Source: Diospyros lotus
Lineage: Eukaryota; Streptophyta; Magnoliopsida; Ericales; Ebenaceae
Assembly: GCF_014633365.1 (NCBI RefSeq)
Contig: NC_068350.1
Location: 33,347,119-33,411,118 of the forward strand
Length of the DNA: 64,000 nt
Direction of reading: 5' to 3'
Made by a program: the position numbers and the translations under genes
The notes under the pieces: generated by a model
Told to the model about the DNA's origin: nothing
The model's database searches: none
The model's input: only the letters and a program-made list of their open reading frames with translations
In this document: positions 58,801 through 64,000 of the stretch, one piece after another
Numbering within the stretch: position 1 is the first letter of the stretch
How the letters are laid out: each line of letters starts with the position of its first letter

Positions 58801-61800
58801 ATGTTAAAAATGCCTTCCTTTGTAGTGACTTATAGGAAGAGGTTTATATAGAGTAACCTCTAGGTTTTGTTGCTCAAGGGAGTCTGGATTGGTATGTCGA
58901 CTATTCAGATCTCTCTATGGCCTAAAACAATCTACATTGCCTTGGTTTGGACAATTCAACTATGTTGTACAACAGCTTGGCATGACTCACAGTGAAGCTA
59001 ATCACTCAATATTTTATCACCACTCTTTGCCCAACCTTTCCATTTATCTAGTGATTTATGTAGATGATATCATTGTTACTTATAGTGACTAAGAAGGCAT
59101 CCAAAAGCTAAAACAACACTTTGTTCATCACTTTCAAACCAATTACTTGTAAACTGAAGTATTTTTGGGTATTGAGGTGGCCTAACCGAGAGCTAGTATT
59201 GCCATTTCACAAAGAAAGTACGCCTTAGACATACTGGAAGAGAAAGAGATAAGGCATGATGGACACTAAGCCTATTGATACTCCGATGGATCCAAACCTC
59301 AAACTCCTACCAATACAAGGGGAGTCATTACAAGACCCTGGTAGGTATCGCAAACTTGTTGGGAAATTGAATTATCTCACAATAACCTAACCTGACATTT
59401 CCTTTGCGAGTGTTGTTAATCAATATCTAGACTTCCCTTTTGATAGTCATTGGAATGTTGTGAATCACATCTTGAGATACAACAAAAGTGCACTGAGTAA
59501 GGGCCTATTGTATGAAGATAAAGGGCACACTCAATTTGTTGGTTACTCAAGTGTTGATTAGGCAGGATCACCATTGAATAAACGCTCCACTTAGGGGTAT
59601 TGTGTCCTTGATGGAGGCAACTTAATATCATAGAAAAGTAAAAAACAAAATATGGTTGTCAGGTCTAGTGCAGAGGCTAAATATTGATCTTTGGTTGTAG
59701 CAACCTGTAAACTTATATGGTTGAAGCAATAACTCCGAGAACTAAAATTTGGAGACATCAGGCAAATGAAGTTGATATGTGATAATCAGGAAACTCTTTA
59801 GATCACTTCTAATCCAGTTTTTCATGAAAGGACCAAGCACATAGAAATAGACTATCACTTCGTTAGAGAAAAGGTTCTTTATTGCTACTCTATTTGTGAA
59901 CTCCAATGACCAACTAGCTGATATCTTCACTATATCCCTCCATGGACCGAGGATAACTTACATATGTAACAAGTTGGGTGCATATGACATGTATGATCCA
60001 GCTTGAGAGAGCAAGTTAAATATTATAATTATCGTATAGTTGACCTAGCCGATTTTAGTTGACTTATAGGCTGATTTGATAGACAGATTTATAGGCTGAT
60101 GTATAGCTGATTTGATAAACTAATTTACAGGTTGATGTATAGGCTGCATTTCAAGCCTAATTTTTTCTGCTGTAAATATGTTCCATATTACTACAATTAT
60201 AGATTAAACTGAGACTCTTGCTCCCAGGCATTTAGCCAATTCTCTCTTCTCACAAAGCCCTACTGCCAATGCGGGATGAGTATGACAAGAAGCAAGGCTG
60301 GCATATATATATAGATCTGGGGTTACCAGAGTCAGATCTGATTTTCTTGTTCATATCTGAGTGATCTGAGTGATTGTTCAGTTCAAGTTCTTTTGTCTCT
60401 CCCACAGAGAAGAGATAACATATTCTTGGGGTGCCTGTATAACCTTTTTTTAGATTGCAACAGCCTTCATTTCCAGAAGTGGTGCTGGTTAGACTATGCA
60501 GCATCATAAAGTGTGGTTAGCCAGAAGCATGATAAAGTTTGGGTTCAATAATAAACCAAATTCTAAACTAAAAGTAATATTGGCACCTCCTGCTGGCATG
60601 AACCCTGCAACAGGATCAAGTGCAATGAACTGAACTCCTAATGCCTGAAACAAAGGTAATACACAAACTGGCTTCCTGATATGATCCATGATGTCATTGT
60701 AAGATCTGCAAAAAGCTATTTGGCAAAAAGGTAGCATGCATGTACTCAAATGTTATCCTGTTTCCTGTGCTGATCTGTTTCTATGCCTTGGAAACCATGC
60801 TTCAGCCACATTAAAGACTAGTACAAAATGAACGGCAAGATCTCTTATGGTTCTTATGCCTTAACTTGCTTTGTGTGGCGAAGTGTCTAGTGGCTGAAAA
60901 CAGTTCATATTTATATAAGAACGTATATACACATGGAGAGAGAGAGAGAGAGAGATCACAGTGTTGAAATAAAAGATCATACAACAAGTAATGTCTGTCC
61001 AATATAGCAAAAAGAAATTTCTCATGCTTATGTGTCTTTATAAAAGGAGGCAACACCAATCAGCCCTCAAGCCACAAGCCTTCTACTTGTATGGGCCAGG
61101 ACATTGATCCTTTTAATCCCCTCTCTCTAAGAAGAGAGAAGGGAGGGGGGGGGGAAGAAATCATTATGGGCTATTATAATAATAGTGATATGAACAAATC
61201 ATTAAACCATGGTTTGGAACCAATCTTCATTTTTTTGACAGGTTTAGGAGAGCCTACAGTTTGATTCTAGTTTTCAATTGTGAGAACTGATCAATATCAG
61301 GTTAGTTCTAGATTAAGCATATAACCAAACCAACCCATCTGCACCCCTGGGAGGCTAGGAAAATGCATAGTCTGAATATATTGCTAAAACTCTAGCTCTA
61401 TACTAATCAATGTTCTCATTTAAGACAAGGAGTCAGTCTGAAGGCTCAATTAAGTTTCAACTGTCCCTCAACTGAGTCACAGAACATAAAAAATGATTTT
61501 GTATTCTAGGCAACTAAAATGGCATAATCCAAGCATGAACACCACTGGAAGGTGTCTTGAACTTGTCACAAACCTATACCAATAAGTTGGATGCATACAA
61601 TTTTTGAAAATCACCATCAAATGTGTCAATGTCTCATCAGGCTTCCTTGTTAGTGGCCGTAGGACCTCACTTCTCAAGAACACAAGAAATTGTTAAATTA
61701 AGGGCCATTCTAAACACATATACCAAATTCTTATTTGTCAGACCAAACAAAAAATGTCATGATAAACATTCAAAATGTTCCATAGCTTTTTCTGTATTAA

Positions 61801-62091
61801 GGGTTGCAGTTTCTAACAAAGAAGTACAAATCTAGAAAAATCCGTCAGTTAAATCGTGAACAGTGAGTAAAATAACAAATAAGTAAATAACTTCAAGGGC
61901 ATGAATGAATACGTGTAGTATAGCTCTCTTTCAGGGGAACTAGTAGAAGAATGAGTTGGAAGAGGAATAGGTGAACTCATAGCAACTCTTGACTCAAGGG
62001 CATTGGTGGCATTTCCCCATCCTTCTCCATCGTCGTTTTGTTTCTGGGAAACAGCACTGCTGCATGGTCTTTTCTTTTGTTCTGCCTCAGT
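31791..62091 (-). CDS. PQ-loop transporter gene (YPQ1/PQLC2-like), eight 3' exons
   Basis: Plant member of the PQ-loop (SLC66-type) seven-helix family. Yeast and animal relatives export basic amino acids from vacuoles or lysosomes, so a tonoplast amino-acid role is inferred. Coding exons in gene order: 62091-61913, 38568-38400, 38293-38177, 37145-37026, 36692-36672, 36366-36308, 32131-32041, 31853-31791. Joined phases agree at every border and no stop interrupts them. Seen: ERELYYT joined to [12 protein letters not shown] across the largest intron, EEPLLGG, GRKLLQ, the second PQ motif in [10 protein letters not shown] followed by IRRGKVE and [14 protein letters not shown], then [15 protein letters not shown] and a short tail ending MVKL. 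The first helices and first PQ loop are not found and should lie right of the window. Introns are 23,344, 106, 1031, 333, 305, 4176 and 187 bp. Confidence 0.87.
32041..32131 (-). CDS. PQ-loop gene, [10 protein letters not shown] exon
   Basis: 91 bp. Acceptor atctgcag, donor gtatcc. It encodes [20 protein letters not shown] and [10 protein letters not shown], the conserved loop and last helix start. Confidence 0.92.
33000..33165 (+). mobile_element. RTE-type LINE 3' tail, in the 4.2-kb intron
   Basis: Carries diverged remnants of the RTE reverse transcriptase C-terminus ([17 protein letters not shown] followed by NPT and a stop), then the 'gggataaaggtttgttg' and 'ttgttgtt' tail. It is 5' truncated and antisense to the gene. 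Related tails lie at 37490, 53243 and 62745. Confidence 0.7.
33609..34744 (-). mobile_element. TRIM T1, copy 1, split by a MITE
   Basis: Terminal-repeat retrotransposon in miniature. The left LTR is 33609-33700 and the right LTR is 33817-33846 plus 34681-34744. Beside the right LTR, the minus strand of 33805-33816 reads tggtattagagc, a primer site for initiator Met-tRNA. The flanks caaat and caaac differ by one base. The interior of about 116 bp is non-coding. A PIF-like MITE sits in the right LTR. Without the MITE the element is about 300 bp. Confidence 0.75.
33847..34677. mobile_element. PIF/Harbinger-like MITE inside TRIM T1
   Basis: The ends ggttatctccaacaa and (reverse complement) ggctatctccaacaa form a 15-bp terminal inverted repeat with one mismatch. 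The 3-bp target duplication taa lies at 33844-33846 and 34678-34680, the signature of PIF/Harbinger elements. At 831 bp it is non-autonomous. The TRIM LTR continues cleanly across it. Confidence 0.82.
34817..35979. mobile_element. Mutator-like element (MULE), non-autonomous
   Basis: 1163 bp with long terminal inverted repeats of about 190-200 bp (34817-35017 and 35790-35979), bracketed by a perfect 9-bp duplication aaaataaaa at 34808-34816 and 35980-35988. Long inverted repeats plus 9-bp duplication identify the superfamily. The core (35018-35789) is GC-rich with open frames of 74-90 codons and no transposase. Captured host sequence (Pack-MULE) is possible but not shown. It lies in an intron of the PQ-loop gene. 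Confidence 0.85.
36308..36366 (-). CDS. PQ-loop gene, [14 protein letters not shown] exon
   Basis: 59 bp. Acceptor atatgcag, donor gtgaaa. It encodes the helix after the PQ motif and ends with AG, completed to AGC (Ser) by the exon at 32131. Confidence 0.9.
36672..36692 (-). CDS. PQ-loop gene, 21-bp microexon
   Basis: Encodes IRRGKVE between acceptor atatgcag and donor gtaagc. These seven residues are exactly what joins QICLN to GLNPLM in this family. It is too short for open-frame searches to find. Confidence 0.88.
37026..37145 (-). CDS. PQ-loop gene, second PQ-motif exon
   Basis: 120 bp, phase 0. The acceptor is gaattacag and the donor gtgagg. It encodes VSSDLMQ, then [20 protein letters not shown], with the proline-glutamine pair that names the family. 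Starting five bases later at the next AG would give an in-frame stop, so this acceptor is preferred. Confidence 0.9.
37490..37860 (-). mobile_element. RTE-type LINE 3' fragment in the 1.0-kb intron
   Basis: On the minus strand it reads through degraded RTE C-terminal motifs, such as [11 protein letters not shown] near 37750-37720, and ends in an acaaca-type tail at 37494-37512 on the + strand. A T run of about 22 follows near 37866. It has the same orientation as the host gene. Confidence 0.65.
38177..38293 (-). CDS. PQ-loop gene, GRKLLQ exon
   Basis: 117 bp, phase 0 at both ends. Acceptor gtgtaaag, donor gtaaac. It encodes a hydrophobic start ([12 protein letters not shown]) and ends VGRKLLQ, as in plant homologues. 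Confidence 0.85.
38400..38568 (-). CDS. PQ-loop gene, SARS-EEPLL exon
   Basis: 169 bp. Acceptor ctaatag, donor gtgagt. It encodes [30 protein letters not shown] and KNMLCV, motifs typical of plant PQ-loop proteins just before the second helix bundle. Confidence 0.88.
39183..39481 (-). mobile_element. TRIM T1, copy 2, interrupted by copia C
   Basis: The left LTR 39183-39274 matches that of copy 1 (33609-33700), and the right LTR starts at 39391 after a degraded primer site. The right LTR stops at 39481, where copia C begins. Its missing end should have been on the far side of C, which is deleted. It is non-coding. Confidence 0.7.
39482..39646 (-). repeat. Copia C 3' LTR
   Basis: 165 bp. It has no visible similarity to the LTRs of D, although C and D share nearly all of their internal sequence. 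Confidence 0.75.
41635..41749 (-). repeat. Element D 3' LTR
   Basis: 115 bp, followed on the + strand by ctcccccccc, the complement of a polypurine tract. The minus strand contains ctatatataagg, a possible TATA box. Confidence 0.85.
41750..41869 (-). other. TRIM-like internal domain with a second primer-site motif
   Basis: A non-coding block between the D 3' LTR and the truncated reverse transcriptase. On the minus strand it begins tagtatcagagccaaccctt, one base off a perfect primer site, and ends in a G run next to the LTR. That is the complete interior expected of a TRIM. Confidence 0.65.
41871..45192 (-). pseudogene. Element D gag-pol segment (no RNase H)
   Basis: Gag starts near 45192 ([15 protein letters not shown]). 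The zinc knuckle [14 protein letters not shown] ends at 44384 before a stop. Protease has an intact DSGAIDHM (about 44150). Pre-integrase and integrase follow (43970-43000), with frameshifts. Reverse transcriptase (42943-41876) has [20 protein letters not shown] and [15 protein letters not shown]. It stops within [19 protein letters not shown] sequence. It is damaged and could only have moved with proteins supplied by another element. Confidence 0.85.
45540..45654 (-). repeat. Element D 5' LTR
   Basis: 115 bp, highly similar to 41635-41749. The primer site tggtatcagagcc lies on the minus strand at 45527-45539, directly adjacent. Confidence 0.85.
48191..48971 (+). pseudogene. Copia E reverse transcriptase end and RNase H
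   Basis: Seen: [20 protein letters not shown], an in-frame stop where YADADWA would be, [34 protein letters not shown] with a further stop, and a normal end [12 protein letters not shown]. It has the same relationships as the RNase H of G, which lies nearby in the opposite orientation. Confidence 0.85.
48191..49190 (+). mobile_element. Copia E: 3' part only
   Basis: It opens abruptly inside reverse transcriptase at [18 protein letters not shown], next to the truncated leader of C. RNase H runs to 48971, followed by the polypurine tract gagggggag and a 3' LTR starting tgtaggaaatag at 48980. The LTR end is not certain, because integrase sequence of another element (F) follows from about 49190. 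The 5' two-thirds are missing. Confidence 0.8.
49449..49762 (-). repeat. Copia G 3' LTR
   Basis: 314 bp. The + strand end reads ccaata, so the terminal CA dinucleotide has mutated to TA. Confidence 0.85.
49780..54336 (-). pseudogene. Copia G gag-pol remnant
   Basis: Gag begins at 54336 or at the next Met ([14 protein letters not shown]), with [20 protein letters not shown]. Protease at 53121-52783 has an altered catalytic triad DTGASDHM. The integrase region 52773-51700 has [12 protein letters not shown], the zinc-finger-like cysteines and [17 protein letters not shown]. Reverse transcriptase (51360-50425) has [13 protein letters not shown]. RNase H ends near 49780. Integrase is one of the longest open stretches in the window (228 codons), but stops elsewhere break the polyprotein. 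Confidence 0.85.
53243..53383 (+). mobile_element. RTE-type LINE, 141 bp, with 16-bp target duplication
   Basis: The sequence gtttgctatgtaagta occurs at 53227-53242 and 53384-53399. Between them is the extreme 3' end of an [23 protein letters not shown], a stop, then gtgggataaaagctgg and a ttgttgttg tail. It is strongly 5' truncated. It inserted into copia G after G itself had landed. Confidence 0.85.
54385..54707 (-). repeat. Copia G 5' LTR
   Basis: 323 bp, with a short local duplication (tttacaacaag twice near 54555-54580) that is absent from the partner. Confidence 0.85.
56217..56452 (+). repeat. Copia F 3' LTR
   Basis: 236 bp, from tgtggacatcta to gttttcaca. It has no partner in the window. 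Confidence 0.7.
57072..57284 (+). repeat. Copia I 5' LTR
   Basis: 213 bp, 9 bp longer than its partner because 'tatgtgatt' is partly duplicated near the start. Confidence 0.85.
57320..58446 (+). pseudogene. Copia I reverse transcriptase end and RNase H
   Basis: Begins shortly after the primer site with the GLKQS motif, then [13 protein letters not shown], a 26-bp tandem duplication at about 57434-57486, [23 protein letters not shown] and RNase H ending [10 protein letters not shown] at 58446. Several stops. The RNase H part is open for 130 codons. Confidence 0.83.
58455..58658 (+). repeat. Copia I 3' LTR
   Basis: 204 bp, closely similar to 57072-57284. Confidence 0.87.
60255..61912. other. 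Right end of the 23.3-kb PQ-loop intron
   Basis: No mobile element is recognised here. It contains a (ga)n run near 60939-60955, a G run near 61146-61154 and one exon-like minus-strand stretch around 60594-60655 that I could not assign to a gene. Confidence 0.4.
61913..62091 (-). CDS. PQ-loop gene, hydrophilic-loop exon (first in window)
   Basis: 179 bp. The acceptor is ccatccag and the donor is gtattc after TAC TAC AC. It encodes [16 protein letters not shown] through [10 protein letters not shown], the polar loop between the two PQ halves. It ends in phase 2, and the missing base is supplied by the G that opens the exon at 38568. Confidence 0.82.
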
Positions 62092-62744
62092 CTGGATGGA
62101 TTCAAATTGAGAATGGAAATTAAATGCAGTCAAAATACAGACATATATTACATGTATATAAGAGTAAAATATGAGAAACTTGAGCTGCACAAAGTACAAA
62201 TAGCAGAATGAGTGAATGCAACAGTTATGTCAGAGGTTCATATAGTGCTGATTTGTCCTATATCTAAAGCACTAAAGCTGAATGAGTTTAAATTACAGTC
62301 TAGCCTAAGGCTCTCTCTACTAGAAGACCACAACATTCACAACCTCATAGATTAAAAGAAACTATCAACAGAGATGCTCTAGCCTTTTATGCAATAATAT
62401 CAAAACATATCCTGAGAAAAGCAATTGTGGGGAAAGGTTTTCCAGCAGACAAGGAATTTGTTGATGTAGGACACCTTTGAATACTTGGAAGTCAAAATAT
62501 TTCAGTTACATGAAATGTTTTATGGTGGAAAAACATTTCAAATGGCATGCAGGAATCTGTATTTTGGAGAATAGATGAAAGGGTGTAGGATTTGTAGATG
62601 AAGAACAAATACAGGTTGATGAATCTGAAACAACAGCTTCCCAGATTTTCTAAATGTGTTTAGAGGTGGGCTGTGGGAAGTTAAGAAAATGTGCAAAATA
62701 TGAATATAGTTGAGATTTTCTATATGTTACGATGGATGTGAGAC

Positions 62745-63015
62745 TCTACAAGAAAAGACAAAATGAAAAACGAAATCATACATAATAAGGTTGCGATGGC
62801 GTCTATTGAAGACAAGATGTGGGAGTCAAGATTAAGATAGCTTAGACATGTGAGAAGAAAACCGATAGACGCACTTGGTGGGAAACCCTTGAACATGATG
62901 TAGTATAATGGCCATACCGAGGATATGGCCATAGATAAAGATGGTAGGAGAACTAGAATTTATGTACACACCTAAGTGGGATTAAGGTTTGTGATTGTTG
63001 TTGTTGTTGTTTAAA
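62745..63015 (+). mobile_element. RTE-type LINE 3' fragment
   Basis: Reads KMWESRLR, a stop in place of W, then LRHVRRKP near 62812-62865, and ends gtgggattaaggtttg and a ttgttgttgttg tail at about 62990-63014. This is the longest of the four LINE tails. It is decayed. Confidence 0.7.
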
Positions 63016-63267
63016 GGTCTTGGCTGCAGCCAACAAAGGTATTGGAGTCCACATCACATCCACTTTAAGCAAATTTCTATTTACAATGAAATGGAAATTG
63101 ACTTTCTTACGTGCCTCCAAAGTAAGACCTAAGAAGTTCCTTAAATTTCCTCCAGCAAATATACTCTTAAGCTTTATCCTAATCAAGAAAGAGAGAGAAC
63201 TGTTACCGAAGTATGAATTTATTTTAGATAAGACGGTCTGAAATGAACATATAATTTTATATAGAAG

Positions 63268-63340
63268 CAAAGCAAGTTGGTCTAGTGGTAGCAGGGTGAT
63301 TCCAAAGGAGTGCTAGTTGAGACAAAGTAAGGAGCATGAA
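63268..63340 (+). repeat. Possible tRNA-related SINE head
   Basis: The stretch agcaagttggtctagtggta resembles the start of a tRNA-derived SINE with a pol III A box (tggtctagtggtag). A matching B box is not clear, and no poly-A end or target duplication was found. Confidence 0.22.
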
Positions 63341-64000
63341 TTTGCTCAAATGAACTTGGTTTTTCCTCTCCCTTCCATTGATGAGAGGAGCCAAGGTTAG
63401 CAAATGGTACCCCTCAAGCTGTCAGAATTATTGCCATACCTATGAGTCTTGAATTTCTACTATGCTGAGATGCATAGGTCAATACAACTAACCATCCTTC
63501 CTCATTAATCTAGTGTCATTAATATTCACATTTATTCCTATCCAAATTCCTGTGGAGACCAAAGTGCAGTGCTTTCTGTAACAGATGATCTTCTGAATTG
63601 ATCCTGCTATAAAACAAGATTCAAGATACTACACAGTTGAAGTTGGCTTGCAAGATTGGGCAGCTTAAAGAGACCTGCTTATTTCATGATCACAGCCATC
63701 CAGCCCCAGCGCAACCTTTCATTTCTTAAAAGACACAATCACAACAAATCATCTGGTTAATATCCTAAGTCTGGAAGAGGATCTTAGCCACTGATAATGT
63801 GTTTCATAACAGAGGAAGCAGATGCATGGAGATGATGATTTTCCTACTAATGCCAAATTCTAATGCTTCACTCTACCAATTTCCTTAACTGTGGCCTACA
63901 ACTCATTCCCTCCAACTTTTTCACTCTAGCCCACTCATTTGACTGAAAACAGAGTCATGGCATCCCATATTGGTAGCTCTGTCACTTTCATGTCAATTTT

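Larger units (their letters stand above)
56453..60005 (+). pseudogene. Copia H pol remnant (split by I)
   Basis: Seen: SIDVTFFK near 56495, [15 protein letters not shown] near 56778, an [20 protein letters not shown] stretch near 56955, then across [21 protein letters not shown] (from 58660), [10 protein letters not shown] (58898), [15 protein letters not shown] (59045) and heavily frameshifted RNase H to about 60005. The host codons on both sides of I join as VN-LKAH. Confidence 0.78.
56453..60254 (+). mobile_element. Copia H: 5'-truncated copia element hosting F and I
   Basis: H resumes at the integrase end (56453) right of F and is interrupted by I at 57072-58658. It continues through reverse transcriptase and RNase H to about 60005, and ends with a decayed 3' LTR (about 60013-60254, closing ttctcaca). 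It is the oldest member of this nest, full of stops. Its 5' half is not in the window. Confidence 0.72.
62092..64000. other. Upstream intron of the PQ-loop gene, running off the window
   Basis: No further exon of the gene was found. The first helices (about the N-terminal third in homologues) must lie to the right. The stretch contains a LINE tail (62745-63015) and a tRNA-like sequence near 63268. Confidence 0.5.

Noticed and set aside
39482..60254. Endogenous pararetrovirus origin of the reverse transcriptases
   Set aside because: Domain order (integrase before reverse transcriptase), LTRs with TG...CA ends, initiator Met-tRNA primer sites and 5-bp duplications all identify copia retrotransposons; no movement or coat protein motif was seen.
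1..64000. CRISPR arrays, operons, rRNA genes
   Set aside because: None seen; repeats are plant mobile elements and the gene structures are eukaryotic. No complete tRNA fold was identified either; the sequence near 63268 has only an A-box-like start.

Overview
The window looks like nuclear DNA of a eudicot plant. It is AT-rich, its one complex gene has spliced exons with GT/AG borders, and it is dominated by plant retrotransposons: copia elements primed by initiator Met-tRNA, TRIMs, an RTE LINE family, Mutator-like and PIF/Harbinger-like DNA elements. The exact species cannot be told from the sequence.

Left part (1-12100): two tandem, same-orientation, intronless MEKK-type protein kinase genes on the minus strand. 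The first (3620-4798) is open and carries a 108-bp tandem duplication in its C-terminal tail. The second (9007-10015) is broken by a 4-bp tandem duplication. Recurrent flanking segments (near 390, 2480, 3300, 4900, 7170, 7980, 8310, 8540) and a three-copy AT-rich repeat (5455, 6655, 11155) show that the locus grew by segmental duplication and once held more kinase copies. Two related foldback elements (7397, 10539) belong to the same duplicated blocks.

Middle (12100-31100): no gene is recognised outside mobile DNA. One nest runs J (16682-30649) > copia B (17435-30012) > copia A (17753-23066) plus two solo LTRs (26878-28300, 28511-29233). Most levels are delimited by TG...CA LTR ends and 5-bp target-site duplications.

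Right part (31791 to the right edge): a long minus-strand gene for a plant PQ-loop (YPQ1/PQLC2-like) membrane protein. Eight exons can be read with consistent phases, ending in a stop at 31791. The first exons lie beyond the right edge. Its introns hold almost everything else here. The 4.2-kb intron holds a TRIM with a nested MITE, a Mutator-like element and a LINE tail. The 23.3-kb intron (38569-61912) holds a second retrotransposon nest: C containing D, then E, F containing G, and H containing I.

The most unusual object is element D (41635-45654). It has the short LTRs, priming site and internal domain of a TRIM, but carries copia gag-pol sequence joined to the TRIM at a 7-base match between the priming site and the reverse transcriptase gene. 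All copia reading frames seen are damaged.
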